64,000 nt of DNA from Jiella pelagia (GCF_026898155.1 NZ_CP114029.1:4320001-4384000), one strand, 5' to 3'; positions 1-10,210 are shown, numbered from the stretch's first letter. Numbers and translations are program-made. Notes: generated by a model not told the origin, from the letters alone.

Positions 1-697
1 TGAAGCCGAGCGCGTAGTTCACCGCCGGGCCGGTATAGTCGGCGACGTCGATCGTGCCCTTTTCCAGCGCCGGGAAGATCTCCGAACCCGGCAGGACGGT
101 GGTCTTGGCGCCGAGCGCCTGGAACACCTCGGCGACCATGCCGCCCGGCAGGCGCATCTTGCGGTCGCGGAAGTCGTCGATGGAGCGGATCGGAACCTTT
201 GAGTGAATGAGGTTGGCGTCGTGCTGGATCGGGCCAACGAAATACATGCCCTGCGCGGCATAAAGCTCGCGGGCGATCTCGAGCCCGCCGAGTCCGTAAT
301 AGAAGGTGTCGAACTCGTGCGGATTGCGCAGGCCGAGCGGGTATGAGGTCAGGAACACCGCGGCGGGAATGATCCCCTGTGCATAAATGGTGAACGGGTT
401 CACCGCCTCGAGCACGCCGTTCTTCACTGCGTCGTAGAGCTGGAAGTCGCCGACCACGTCATTGGCGCCGAAGGGGGTGAATTCCAGTTCGCCGCCGGTC
501 TTCTCCTTGATCGAGCCGCACCAGTCCTTGAAGGTCTGGAGCCCGATGCCGCCCGGCCACGAGGTCTGCACCCGCCATGTCGTCGTCTGGCCTTGCGCCC
601 TGGCGATGTGTGGCGCGGCCAGCGTTGCCGCAACTGTTCCGCCAGCAAGTGCCGAACGTCCGAGAAACGCTCTGCGATCAATGCGTTGATTGCTCAA
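1..697 (-). CDS. TRAP transporter solute-binding protein, DctP family (3' end outside window)
   Basis: Periplasmic receptor of a tripartite ATP-independent transporter, delivering an organic acid to DctQ/DctM membrane subunits. The frame is open from a TTG start at 697 to the window edge (at least 232 residues), so the C-terminus is missing. The start is supported by GGGAGGTG just upstream. The N-terminus has a Tat-type signal (DRRAFLGRSALAGG) and an Ala-rich cleavage region ending near AQG. The mature part has the family's WRVQTSWPGG opening and an EKGTIDVADYTGP segment. It resembles the two tandem receptors at 32396-34967 but is clearly diverged. Any DctQM genes would lie beyond the left edge. 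Substrate cannot be told; the keto-acid/lactate branch of the family is likely by the Tat signal and this motif (inference). Confidence 0.88.
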   Translation of the reverse strand, partial: MSNQRIDRRAFLGRSALAGGTVAATLAAPHIARAQGQTTTWRVQTSWPGGIGLQTFKDWCGSIKEKTGGELEFTPFGANDVVGDFQLYDAVKNGVLEAVNPFTIYAQGIIPAAVFLTSYPLGLRNPHEFDTFYYGLGGLEIARELYAAQGMYFVGPIQHDANLIHSKVPIRSIDDFRDRKMRLPGGMVAEVFQALGAKTTVLPGSEIFPALEKGTIDVADYTGPAVNYALGF

Positions 698-982
698 GAT
701 CACCTCCCTTGGTCGCGCATCGAAGCAGTTTCCTCCCAGCTTCGACGCCGATCCTTGCAGAGTAGAGGCAGAGCAGCCGGCAAGGCAACCGCAATTCGAC
801 TATTGGATGATGCGAGAAAGAGCGGCTGTTAGTAATAATTTCTGATCGATATTGCTGATCGAATAATATGATTTTGCACTAGCGAGCCGCATTGCGCTGC
901 GGCATGTCATTGATTTGAAAATCGGTTGGACCCGGAGCGGCGATTTCCTCCGGCTGCGGCAACGGTCTCTTCCGCTGCCGGC
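698..982. other. Intergenic region upstream of the TRAP receptor
   Basis: No convincing gene. It is relatively AT-rich between about 820 and 930, consistent with the promoter of the leftward TRAP receptor gene. Short open frames here lack coding character and ribosome sites. Confidence 0.5.
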
Positions 983-1014
983 AAAAAAGGCGCCGCCGGG
1001 ATGTCCGGCGGCGC
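983..1014 (-). terminator. Rho-independent terminator of the BMP gene
   Basis: Perfect 10-bp stem (990-999 with 1005-1014, sequence GCGCCGCCGG) with a 5-nt loop. On the minus strand it is followed by a run of six T (A-run 983-988 on the plus strand). It lies 76 bases after the stop of the leftward BMP-family gene. Confidence 0.85.
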
Positions 1015-1089
1015 TGCGTCGTTCTTCAGGTTGGAAAGGCCGATATCACCCGGCAGGTCTCTGCCCGCCTCTGTGAATTCCTCGCCTTC

Positions 1090-2086
1090 TCAATACGGAC
1101 AGCTGGAATCCGTCGTGTAGTCGTGGACCTCGACCTTGCCGGCGATGATGTCTGCCTTGGCCTGTTCGGCGGCAGCCTTCATCTCGTCGGTGATGAGGTC
1201 CTCGTTGGACTCGTCGACGGTGTAGCCGACGCCGTCTTCCTTCAGGCCGAGGGTGACGACGCCGGACTCCCACTTGCCGTCCTTGGCGGCGGTGAAGGCA
1301 TCGTAGACGGCGGTGTCGACGCGCTTGACCATGGATGTCAGGACGTGGCCGGGAAACAGGGCGTTCTGGTTGGAATCGACGCCGATGCCGTATTTGCCGG
1401 CGTCTGCCGCGGCCTGCAGGACGCCGATTCCGGTGCCGCCGGCGGCATGGAAGATGACGTCGGCGCCCTTGTCGATCTGCGCCTTGGCGAGGCTCGCCGC
1501 CGCGCACGGGATCGTTCCAGGCGGCGCCCGTCGAGCCGGTCATGTTCTCGTAGACGGTCGCATCCTCGGAGACCGACTTGACGCCGCCCTTGTAGCCGCA
1601 GGAAAATTTCGAGATCAGCGGAATGTCCATGCCGCCGACGAAGCCGACCTGGCCGTCCTCGGCCTTCATCGCCGCGAGGATGCCGACGAGATACGAACCT
1701 TCCTCTTCCTTGAAGAGGATGGAGCGGACGTTCGGCAGATCGACGACGGAATCGATGATGGCGAACTGGGTGTCCGGATATTCCTTGGCGACGGCCTCCA
1801 GCGCCGCGGCCTGGGAGAAGCCGACCGAAACGATCGGGCTCGCCCCGTCTCTCGCGAATCGGCGGAGCGCCTGCTCGCGCTGCGCGTCGTTGACGATCTC
1901 GAACTCGCGGTACTCGATGCCGGTTTCCTCCTTGAACTTCTCGGCGCCGTTATAGGCACCCTCGTTGAAGGATTTGTCGAACTTGCCGCCGAGATCGTAG
2001 AGGATCGCCGGCTGGAAGTCGGCGGCAGAGGCGGCCGTTGCGGTGAGGACGGTGGCGGCGAGAAGTTCGGCCAGGAAGTGTTTCAT
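1090..2086 (-). CDS. BMP-family ABC transporter substrate-binding protein (PnrA-like), frameshifted at GAGGCTC
   Basis: Basic membrane protein family receptor, which usually binds purine nucleosides for an ABC importer. Signal peptide at residues 1-21 (ends ASAAD), then the family features LYDLGGKFDKSFNEGAYNG, VSVGFSQAAALEAVA, GFVGGMDIPLISKF and IFHAAGGTGIGVLQAA. The frame breaks at 1489-1495 (GAGGCTC on the plus strand). Removing one base gives GGELAKAQIDKGADVIFHAA and a complete 331-residue protein ending SSCPY. No membrane or ATPase partner is adjacent in the window. No Cys lipobox is evident, so it is probably a soluble periplasmic form. A good terminator follows at 983-1014. Confidence 0.9.
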
Positions 2087-2313
2087 CGATGTCAGGATCC
2101 CTGTTGGCGAAAAGGCTCGTTCGTCGTTTCGCGGGGGGACGGCAGATCTCCGACCAAGGATCGGGACCTGGCGGCGACACCCGCGCCAGTCGCCAGATTG
2201 GCACGGGTTGCGTCCGGAATGAAGTGAATTCAGAGGGATCGAGGGCGAAGGGCGACTTCAGCTCCAAGGGTCACCGGCATGCGTGCCGCCTGCCCGAAGC
2301 GGCCGTCGGAGTC

Positions 2314-2985
2314 TCATTCGGCAGGCGCGGCGGCGATCCCGACCGGGCAGGCGACGCCTGTGCCGCCGCCGCCGCAATAGCCTCGGGGGTTCTTGGCGAG
2401 GTATTGCTGGTGATTGTCCTCGGCATAGTAGAACTCCGGCGCCGGCAGGATCTCCGTGCTGATCGTGCCCTTGTGGCCGGCCTTCTTCAGCGCCTCTTGG
2501 TAGCGGGCCTTCGAGGCCTTGGCTGCCTCGGCCTGTTCATCCGAAAACGAATAGATGCCCGAGCGATACTGGGTGCCCATGTCGTTGCCCTGCCGCATTC
2601 CTTGCGTCGGGTCGTGACCTTCCCAGAAGGCCTTCAAAAGCGCGTCATAGGAGACGACCCTCGGGTCGAAGACGACGAGGACCACCTCGTTGTGCCCGGT
2701 CTGGCCGGTGCAGACCTCCTGATAGGTCGGGTTGGGCGTAATGCCCGCCGCATAGCCGACAGCGGTGACGTAGACGCCCTCGGTCCGCCAGAACTTGCTC
2801 TCGACGCCCCAGAAGCAGCCCATGCCGAACATCGCCTGTTCCAGACCTCTCGGGAACGGCCCCTTCAGCGGACGGTGCGATATGAAATGCTCGCTCGCGG
2901 TCGGGATCGGTTCGCTTCGGCCGGGCAGGGCGTCGCCGGCCGAGGGCAGCTTCATCTTCTTGGAAAACATGTCGATGATGAACAC
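2314..2985 (-). CDS. msrA: Peptide-methionine (S)-S-oxide reductase MsrA
   Basis: Reduces methionine-S-sulfoxide in proteins and free methionine, using thioredoxin; oxidative-damage repair. The catalytic motif GCFWG is present, with the usual TGQTGHNE and PEFYYAEDNHQQYL segments. The C-terminal CGGGGTGVACP carries the resolving-cysteine region. The GTG at 2985 is chosen because AGGAGG lies 4 bases upstream; an internal ATG (MFSKK) is the alternative. Predicted 223 residues. It is monocistronic, lying between the small membrane protein gene upstream and the BMP gene downstream on the same strand. Confidence 0.93.
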   Translation of the reverse strand: MFIIDMFSKKMKLPSAGDALPGRSEPIPTASEHFISHRPLKGPFPRGLEQAMFGMGCFWGVESKFWRTEGVYVTAVGYAAGITPNPTYQEVCTGQTGHNEVVLVVFDPRVVSYDALLKAFWEGHDPTQGMRQGNDMGTQYRSGIYSFSDEQAEAAKASKARYQEALKKAGHKGTISTEILPAPEFYYAEDNHQQYLAKNPRGYCGGGGTGVACPVGIAAAPAE

Positions 2986-3147
2986 GGAACCTCCTTCGGG
3001 GGACGACTGTCGAACGATGGGACTGGCCGACGGGCGCCATCGTTCGAACGACGGGTGCTGCATCGGACCGACCATCCGATCATTTATGTCGGCGACGACG
3101 CCCTCGGTTCAAGCGTCTGCCTCATCGGGGCGGTCACGCAGGGCGGT

Positions 3148-3438
3148 TCACGGGATGCTGCGCACGTTCCTGTCGCGGCGCCGGCCGCGATGGCCGAGGA
3201 GCAGCAGGACGAAGCCGATGGCGCCGCAGGTGATCGACATCGACCACGTGCCGACGACGGCGACGGTGCGGCTGCCCGGCGCGGTGTCGGCGAGGATGAA
3301 GCCCATCGCCGAAAGGGCCTCGTCGATCGTGACGAGCTGCGTCGTCTCGTCGGCCAGCGAGCGGGCAATGTCGCCGACGGCGAAGACGACGCCGACGGAG
3401 AGGACCACAAGGCCGAGGGCCCGGAAGAGAAGATACAT
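3148..3438 (-). CDS. Small membrane protein of unknown function
   Basis: 96-residue protein with two predicted transmembrane segments (about residues 4-24, ending VVFAVGDIARS, and 70-86, ITCGAIGFVLLLLG) and a basic C-terminus (RGRRRDRN). The ATG at 3438 has GGAAGGA upstream. The layout (TM, polar middle with ADTAPGS, TM) resembles small hypothetical membrane proteins common in Rhizobiales, some labelled PetM-like in databases, but no function can be assigned. A longer in-frame extension upstream lacks coding character and is not used. Confidence 0.65.
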   Translation of the reverse strand: MYLLFRALGLVVLSVGVVFAVGDIARSLADETTQLVTIDEALSAMGFILADTAPGSRTVAVVGTWSMSITCGAIGFVLLLLGHRGRRRDRNVRSIP

Positions 3439-3714
3439 CGAACAATCCTTCCCACCGGCTCGCCGGTTCTCGCCGCAGCGCCGCCGGCGCATGACATGGA
3501 CGAGCGCTAGAACTGCCGGATCGCGGCACAGAAGCCAACCCCGCGAGACGCATGCCTCGCCCATGGGCGTCGTGAAACGGGCGCTGGCACCGGTCAAGCC
3601 GTCCCTCTTTCGCTCTTTTTCGGTTGTAACGTAGCGGCTTGACATCGATCAATTCGACCCGTCGCAATTGGATGCTAATGTCGGCTTCGTTCTTGGAACA
3701 AAGGAGTGGTCGCC

Positions 3715-4602
3715 ATGAGCATCGGAAATGATACCGGCAGAGCCGGAATGGATGCTGCTTCGGTCGGCAGGCCGGTCGCGGATCTTGCCGTCTTCTTGAC
3801 CGGCGGGACGAGCGACGAGCCGGCGATCGCCTATGCCGAGACGCTCGCCAGCGAATTCGGCGCCCATCTCGACTGCCACCTTCTCAACCACATCCCGACG
3901 CCGATTCTTGCCACGGCACCGGGATCGGAGGTGCTGGCGGCCGAATTCGCCCGCCAGGCCGAAGGGGTCGGGCGACAGGCCGAGGAGAAGCTTCGTGGCC
4001 GTCTGGACCGGCTCGGCGTGCCGTGGGAGCTGCGACGCTCTGACGGCACCCTCGGCGACTTGTCCCATGCCGTCACCCGGCAGAGCGGCCTTGTCGATCT
4101 CGTCGTCCAGTCGCAGCAATCGGTCGTCAAGGCGACGGACATGTCGCTGTTCGAGGCCGTCCTGTTCGACGCGCGCATGCCGATCCTGCTGGTTCCCGGC
4201 AATGCTGCCGCTGCATCCGGGCTGCCCTCCACCGTCCTCGTCGCCTTCAGGGACACGCCCGAAAGCGCCCGCGCCATCGACGCCGCCCTGCCGTTTCTGA
4301 AACGCGCGGATCAGGTGATCCTTGCCACCGTCGCCGAAGAGGGGGCGGCCGAACAGCGCAAGCTCGAACCGATGAACGACATGGCACGCCATCTTGCCCG
4401 GCATGGGGTGACGGTAGAGATCCGCGAGCTTCCCGCCTGGAAGGATCCGGCGGAAGGTCTTCTCAAGGAAGCCGAGGCGGTCGGTGCGCAGCTCATCGTC
4501 GCCGGTGCCTATGGCCATTCGCGTCTGAGAGAGTATCTCCTCGGCGGCGTGACGCGCCAGCTGATCCGCAATTGCCGGCTGCCGATCCTGATGGCGCACT
4601 GA
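3715..4602 (+). CDS. Universal stress protein, tandem UspA domains
   Basis: 295-residue cytoplasmic stress protein with two Usp folds (about residues 15-150 and 160-295). The second carries the ATP-binding pattern G-x2-G-x9-G near its C-terminus (GAYGHSRLREYLLGGVT); the first is degenerate at that place, as is usual for tandem Usps. The ATG at 3715 is chosen over the GTG nine bases upstream because AAAGGAG at 3700 is correctly spaced for it. Divergent from the small membrane protein gene. Regulation cannot be read from the sequence. Confidence 0.88.
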   Translation: MSIGNDTGRAGMDAASVGRPVADLAVFLTGGTSDEPAIAYAETLASEFGAHLDCHLLNHIPTPILATAPGSEVLAAEFARQAEGVGRQAEEKLRGRLDRLGVPWELRRSDGTLGDLSHAVTRQSGLVDLVVQSQQSVVKATDMSLFEAVLFDARMPILLVPGNAAAASGLPSTVLVAFRDTPESARAIDAALPFLKRADQVILATVAEEGAAEQRKLEPMNDMARHLARHGVTVEIRELPAWKDPAEGLLKEAEAVGAQLIVAGAYGHSRLREYLLGGVTRQLIRNCRLPILMAH

Positions 4603-4708
4603 CGCAGGGGGATGCGACGTCTTGGTTCGCGGTGTGCGATGCTGACGGCGAAGAGGGCGAGCGACCGGTTCCGCCAGTTTCACTAGAGCGGGATTAGATG
4701 AGCTTCGC

Positions 4709-5871
4709 CACAGTACACGACTCATTGGTTAGCCTTTGGTTTCGGGCACGTTCTGAGCCAGGCTGATGCTGCGTTTTCCGGCTCGTTGAAGAGCCATCGC
4801 CTCAGGGTATCGAGGCCGAGGCGGAACCATGATTTTTCGCGTCTGCCGTGTGCCTTTCGTTTGATGGCCTTTTTGCCCATCAGATCAGTGGCGCATCGAT
4901 AAGCCCATACGAGTGCCAGAATGAGGACGCCGAGCAGCGTTGCGAGTTTTTCCGGGTCAGCGAGACGGGTATCTTCGAGGTTGAAGCCGCGACGCTTGAG
5001 ATCCGCAAAGAGACACTCGATGCCCCAGCGCCTGCGATAGGTGTTCAAGGCCCTTTCGCCTCGGCCCGTGTTGTGGGCGACGATCAGCCACTCGCCATCA
5101 CGAAGGCGCTTGGCTGCGATGGAGATCGGCGTCCCCGTTTCGGGGAGTTTGGCCTCGAAGGTCTGGCGCTTGCGAGGACGGCGCAACAGGCTGTCGATCC
5201 TCCATCTGTTCTCGGTGCCGAGGGGAACGACACGCAGATCCTGGCGCATCCTGATGACGAAGGGGATGGATTGCTCCTGGAGGAATTGCATCCAGCCTTC
5301 GCCGCAGAATTCGCGGTCGGCTAGAAGCACCCGGATCGATGAGGCATCGAAGACCGCGAGATAGCGCTTCACAAGGGCGATGCGTTGCTCGCTGGTCGAG
5401 TTGCCGCGATGGTCGAGCAGCGTGAAGAACAGCGGGACGCGGAAGCGCCGCGTGACGAGCGCCAGGGTCAGGATGTTCACCTCGCTGCGCCCGAGGGTCC
5501 AGTTTGTGCGATCCAGCGCCAGATCCCTGGCGCGTTCGAAGGTCAGCATCCGGACGATGAGCCGGGCGATCATCGCTTGATCGAAGCGAACATACTGGAA
5601 AAAGCGCTGCAGGCGACGATAGTTCGAAGCATGGCGCGCCGAGCCGCCAAACTGGGCGGCCGCGTGACTCAAATTGACCGTGCGAGCGCTGGCGAGGGCG
5701 ATGACCAGCGTGGCCAGCGTCACCAGTCGTGACTTGCTCAGATCGAGATGCGCCCCTAGCGTGTCCTGCAGGGCGGCGTGGGCGGCAGTCGGCATCATGG
5801 CGATCCTTTTGGCGAAGAATCGTCAATCCAACCCGTTCACGCCGCCTCCCGCAACACTGTCGTGCACTGTG
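4709..5871 (-). mobile_element. IS4-family insertion sequence, 1163 bp, with 9-bp target duplication
   Basis: Ends are defined by inverted repeats CACAGTACACGAC (4709-4721) and GTCGTGCACTGTG (5859-5871), 12 of 13 matching. A direct repeat GAGCTTCGC flanks both sides (4700-4708 and 5872-5880), a 9-bp target-site duplication. One transposase gene fills the element and its stop codon begins right at the left inverted repeat. Intact ends, duplication and open frame suggest a recent insertion. Confidence 0.93.
4722..5798 (-). CDS. IS4-family transposase (DDE)
   Basis: 358-residue transposase. The DDE features of the IS4 group are all visible: the first Asp in LALDRTNWTLG, the second in VLLADREFCGEGW, and the signature Y-x2-R-x3-E-x6-K in YRRRWGIECLFADLKRRGF. 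The N-terminus (SKSRLVTLATLVIAL) is also typical of this group. The C-terminal MGKKAIKRKAHGRREKS is basic. The frame is intact, so the copy may be active. The start ATG lies about 60 bases inside the right inverted repeat. Confidence 0.93.
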   Translation of the reverse strand: MMPTAAHAALQDTLGAHLDLSKSRLVTLATLVIALASARTVNLSHAAAQFGGSARHASNYRRLQRFFQYVRFDQAMIARLIVRMLTFERARDLALDRTNWTLGRSEVNILTLALVTRRFRVPLFFTLLDHRGNSTSEQRIALVKRYLAVFDASSIRVLLADREFCGEGWMQFLQEQSIPFVIRMRQDLRVVPLGTENRWRIDSLLRRPRKRQTFEAKLPETGTPISIAAKRLRDGEWLIVAHNTGRGERALNTYRRRWGIECLFADLKRRGFNLEDTRLADPEKLATLLGVLILALVWAYRCATDLMGKKAIKRKAHGRREKSWFRLGLDTLRRWLFNEPENAASAWLRTCPKPKANQ

Positions 5872-5880
5872 GAGCTTCGC

Positions 5881-6192
5881 TCATCATCTCGCTCTATCTC
5901 CCTGTCTGCGCATGATCTTTTCCGAAAACCGGTTCCCACTTTTCGGGATCATGCTCTAAGATGCCGTGAAGCGGCATCATGAACGCAAAGAAGCCCGCGC
6001 AAGACAAAGCGAGGCGCGCGGGCTTATGCGAAGACGATCCGGCATCGGGCGGTTCCGCTCGGTGCCGTCTCTTTGCGATGGCGTGCCGGCCGTAAGCGGG
6101 CCGGCACCGCTCGATCGCATTGCCGCGATGGTGGCAGCTTCGCGTCCGGCTCCTGTCCGGACAGCCAAATGCACGCGTATGGCAGGTGACCG
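5881..6192. other. Intergenic region between the IS and the Pat-like gene
   Basis: Holds the right part of the palindromic element up to 5958 and a small hairpin ATGCCG/CGGCAT (5961-5977). A GC-rich 10-bp stem AAGCCCGCGC (5991-6000) / GCGCGGGCTT (6016-6025) follows, probably a factor-independent terminator remnant or part of the repeat array. No gene is seen. Confidence 0.5.
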
Positions 6193-8891
6193 ATGAGTAT
6201 CCGCAACTTCGACGCTCTCTTCCATCCCCGTTCGATAGCCCTCGTCGGTGCGAGCAACGACCCTCGGTCGGTCGGCAATGTCGTCGCCAGAAACCTGCTT
6301 GCCGGCGGCTTCGACGGGCCGGTCATGCTGGTCAATCCGCATGAGCGGATGATCGAGGGTCGGGAAGTCTGCAATACGCTCGACGCGCTTCCCGAATGCC
6401 CGGACCTCGCGATCGTCGCGACGCCCGCCCGCACCGTGCCCGGCATCGTCGGGGAACTCGGCGCCATGGGGTGCTGCGCCGCCGTGGTCATCAGCGCCGG
6501 GCTCGGCGAGGCCGGCGAAAGCGGCAAGTCGCTCCGCCAGGAGATGCTCGAGCGGGCCCGGCCGCATCTGATGCGGATCGTCGGACCGAACTGCCTCGGC
6601 CTGATCTCGACGGGGTCGGGCATCAATGCGAGCTTTTCCCATCTCATGCCGGCGAAAGGCGAAATCGCCCTCGTCAGCCAGTCCGGAGCGATCGCGACCG
6701 CGATCCTCGATTGGGCGGCGGAGAGGAATATCGGCTTTTCCCATGTCGTGTCCCTCGGCGACATGAGCGACGCCGATTTCGGCGACATGCTCGACTTCCT
6801 GTCGACGGACCGCGAGACCAAGGCGATCCTGCTCTATGTCGAGAACGTCACCTTCGCCAAAAAATTCATGTCGGCAGCAAGGGTCGCCTCGCGGTCCAAG
6901 CCCGTTCTCGTCATCAAGTCCGGCCGCAGCGCCGAGGGCGCGCGTGCGGCGCAGTCGCATACCGGGGCGATGGCGGGCTCCGATTTCGTCTATGACGCAG
7001 CGTTCCGGCGCGCCGGCATCCTGAGGGTCGCGGCGCTCGAAGATCTGTTCGAGGCGGCGGCCACCCTTTCGACCGGCATCCGGATTGGCGGCGAAAGGCT
7101 GGCGATCCTGACCAATGGCGGCGGCGCCGGCGTCCTCGCCGTCGACTGGCTGGAAGCGCTCGGCGGCCATCTGGCCGAACTGAGCGGCCCGATGCTGGAG
7201 CGCCTCGACGCCGTGCTGCCGCCGACATGGTCCCGCGGCAACCCGGTCGACATCATCGGCGACGCGACGCCGGAGCGCTATCGGGCGGCGCTGGAGATCC
7301 TCATCGCGGACCGCGCCGCCGACGCCGTCCTCGTCATCAACTGTCCGACGGCCGTGGCCGACAACATGGCGGCGGCACAGGCGGTGATCGAGGTTGCAAA
7401 GACGCGCCCGCGCTTTCCGGTCCTCGCCAATTGGCTCGGCGGCGTCACCGCCGGCCCGGTCCGGGCCGAGCTGGCGCGGCAACGCATCCCCAGCTTCGAG
7501 AGCCCGGAGGACGCGATCCGGGCTTTCACCCACCTCGTCGACTACCGGCGCAATCAGGCGCAGCTGATGGAGACGCCTGCCGCCGGCGTGATGATTCCCG
7601 CCGAAGACGTTGCGGCGGCGAACCGGATCATCGACGAGGCGGCGAAGGAGGGGAGGAGCACCCTCAGCGAATGGGAGGCAAAGGAGATCCTGCGGCTGTT
7701 CGGCGTGCCGACGGTGCCGACCTTCTTCGTCCGGTCGCCGGAAGAGGCGGCCCGAAAGTTTGCCGAGATCGGCGGGCCGGCGGTGCTGAAGATCGTCTCC
7801 CCCGAGATCACCCACAAGTCGGACGTCGGCGGTGTGCGGCTCGACATCGAGAGCCTCCGGCGCGATGCTCGACGCCGCAAATGAGATGATCGCGGCGGTC
7901 GGCCGGGCGCAGCCGGACGCCAGCATCGCCGGCTTCACGGTCCAGCCGATGGTTCGGCGCAGCGGTGCCCACGAACTCATCGCCGGGATCGCCCGCGACC
8001 CGACCTTCGGTCCCGTCGTCCTGTTCGGCCGGGGCGGCAAGGAGGCCGAGATCGTCGGCGACCGGGTGGTCGGTCTGCCGCCGCTCAACTCGGCGCTGGC
8101 ACGGCAGATGATCGAACGCACGGCGATCGCCCGGCTGCTTCACGGCTTTCGGGACGTGCCGCCGGTGGACATGGACCAGCTCACCGATACGCTTGTCCGG
8201 CTCTCGGAACTTGCCGTCCTCCTGCCGAACGTGCGCGAGCCTCGACATCAACCCGCTCGCCGCCGATGCGGTCGGCGTCATAGCGCTCGACGCGCGCATC
8301 GCCATCGAGTCGGCGACGGAGGAGCATCGGCATGCGAGTGCTCAGCCGGCCATCCGTCCCTATCCGCGGGAATGGGAACGCCCGATCGCCCTGCGCGACA
8401 AGGCGCAGTATCTGCTGCGTCCGATCCGGCCGGAAGACGAGGCAGCGCTCGCCGAGATGGTGATGGCCTGCAAATCGGACGACCTGCGCCTGCGCTTCAT
8501 GGTGCCGATGAAGGCGTTTCCCCACCAGACGGCGGCACGCTTCACCCAGATCGACTACGACCGCGAGATGGCGCTGATCGCCGTCGCACCCGGGTCCGGC
8601 TACGGCGAGGGGCCGATCTTCGGCGTTGTGCGGATCGTCGCCGATCCGGAGAACGAGGCGGCGGAGTTCGCCGTCCTGGTGCGCTCCGACATGAAGGGGC
8701 GGGGGCTCGGCTTCACGCTCATGTCCGCCATCCTCGACTATGCCCGGGTCAAAGGGCTTTCCCGGGTCTATGGCGAGATCCTGCGCGAGAACGTCGGCAT
8801 GCTCAAGCTCGCGCGCGATCTCGGCTTTGCGCCGGAACCGACGACGGATTTCTCCGATGTCGCCCATGTGTCCCTCGATCTTGCGCAGTGA
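6193..8891 (+). CDS. Pat-like protein: NDP-forming acyl-CoA synthetase domains fused to a GNAT acetyltransferase (two GAGCCTC frameshifts)
   Basis: About 898 residues after correction. Order: CoA-binding domain (residues 1-130, SIALVGASNDPRSVGN), succinyl-CoA-synthetase-like flavodoxin domain (150-300, SQSGAIATAILDWA), ATP-grasp subdomain (about 480-700, SEWEAKEILRLFGVP and PAVLKIVSPEITHKSDVGG), then a C-terminal GNAT domain (LRPIRPEDEAAL, RSDMKGRGLGFTLM). This is the architecture of Pat/PatZ/YfiQ protein lysine acetyltransferases, which switch off acetyl-CoA synthetase. The frame breaks at 7851 and 8237, both GAGCCTC. Removing one C each gives LDIESSGAMLDAANE and VRELDINPLAADA. The neighbouring Crp/Fnr gene and acetate-type two-component genes fit this role (inference). 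Confidence 0.9.
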
Positions 8892-9137
8892 ACGGCGACT
8901 TGCTGCTGAGCGCCCGGGATCGGGGTTCGACGGCGCAGCCGTGAAGCGATTGGTGCCCCGGCGGGGAAGGTCTGGCGGCGCTTCACTTCTGTCGGACGCG
9001 CGCCTATGGTCGATCAGGCATCCGTGAACGAATGTCTTGCGGTTCGGCCTGTGCCTGGCGCATGAGACGGGGGTCGTTAAGCGATCAGGAAGAAGGCGGT
9101 CGCCGAGAACCGCCCCGCAAGCCAGCTGGAGACCCGT

Positions 9138-9900
9138 ATGGACAAGACCGCCCATCAGATCCTGCTGAAGCGGCTGAAACTCGTGGCGGACATCGACGTC
9201 GAGGACGAGGCTGCCGTTCTGGAGCTGCCGGTGACGGTGCGCGAGATCGATGCGGGGATCGACATCGTTTCGGAGGGGCAATATGTCAGCCAGTGCTGCA
9301 TCCTGATCGACGGCTTCACCTATCGCTATCGCCACACCCTCGACGGCAAGCGGCAGATCATCGCCTTCCACGTGTCGGGTGACATTCCGGACCTCCACAG
9401 CCTGCACATGAACTACATGGACCACAGCTTCGCAGCGACGACGCGCAGCCGGATCGGCTTCGTGCCCCACGACGCGGTCTGGGGCCTTTGCCTCAGACGG
9501 CCGAACGTTGCTGCGGCCCTGTGGCGCGAGACGCTGATCGACGGCGCGATCTTTCGCGAGTGGATCGTCGGTCTCGGCCGGCTGTCAGGTCTCAGCCGCA
9601 CCGCCCATCTCCTGTGCGAGATCGCCATGCGCATGCGGTCCGTCGGGCTGGCTCCGGACTACGTATACCGCCTGCCGCTGACCCAGCACGAGGCTCGCCG
9701 ACGCACTTGGCCTGACGGTCGTGACGGTGAACCGGGTCCTGAAGGATCTGCGGCTTGCCGGCGTGGTCGACCGGGAGCGCTCCCGGATGACGATCCGCGA
9801 TTGGAAGGAACTGGCTCGGCTGGGGGAGTTCGACCCGCGCTATCTGCATTTTCGCGTGCCCATCACGATGGCGAAGGAGGTCATGGCGGAGAGGGCCTGA
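9138..9900 (+). CDS. Crp/Fnr-family transcriptional regulator (GAGGCTC frameshift)
   Basis: 253 residues once corrected. N-terminal cyclic-nucleotide-like effector domain (residues 25-130; YVSQCCILIDGFTYRYR, KRQIIAFHVSGDIPDL), long dimer helix, and a C-terminal winged helix with LTQHELADALGLTVVTVNR (about 180-198). No Fnr-type cysteine cluster is visible, so it is not an obvious iron-sulfur oxygen sensor; the ligand is unknown. The frame breaks at 9690-9696; restoring GAGCTC gives QHELADALG, the expected recognition-helix region, and a stop at 9900. It lies downstream of the Pat-like gene on the same strand, with 246 bases between. Confidence 0.88.
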
Positions 9901-10210
9901 CTGCGTCAGACCGCCGGCGCCTGATGGCAGCTCCAAGGAGCCGGGACGCCCTGCTGGCCCAGTGCCGCGGTCGAACCCCGCGTCGCATCCAGACCGTACG
10001 TCGGCAAGAGCGTGATACCCTTACAAGGAAGGCCAATTGCCGGCCGATAGCATGCAACGACAGGACGATGGGACTGGACGCCGATCGAAGCTGCTCTCGG
10101 TTCGCTCTCATGCTAAAGTCGAACGTCGAAGTTCCACCATGTCCTGATTCCGTGCGCCAAAGCAGCGCCGCGACGACCTTCGAAAATCAGGACGCTTGCA
10201 AGAGAGGCCG
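9901..10210. other. Intergenic region before the LuxR-type response regulator
   Basis: No gene or clear terminator is recognised. It should hold the promoter of the response regulator gene. Nothing else stands out. Confidence 0.4.

Larger units (their letters stand above)
4684..5958. repeat. Palindromic mosaic intergenic element interrupted by the IS
   Basis: Without the IS the sequence starts TAGAGC (4684-4689) and ends GCTCTA (5953-5958), forming about 112 bases of two palindromes. The first pairs AGAGCG (4685-4690) and GATGAGC (4697-4703) with GCTCATC (5879-5885) and CGCTCT (5890-5895). The second pairs GCATGATC (5910-5917) with GATCATGC (5947-5954), with CCGAAAA/TTTTCGG inside. This second unit is a very common intergenic repeat in Rhizobiales (recalled, not searched). 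Confidence 0.75.

Noticed and set aside
1090..2086. Calling the BMP gene and the other shifted genes pseudogenes
   Set aside because: Each has one or two shifts only at the same motif, with otherwise intact, conserved sequence on both sides and good start and stop sites.
5977..8121. 714-codon open frame opposite the Pat-like gene
   Set aside because: Antisense shadow of a high-GC gene; Arg/Asp/Gly-rich without domains. The plus-strand protein is conserved.
8920..8960. tRNA-like GGGTTCGA segment after the Pat-like gene
   Set aside because: No acceptor or anticodon stem around it; not a tRNA.
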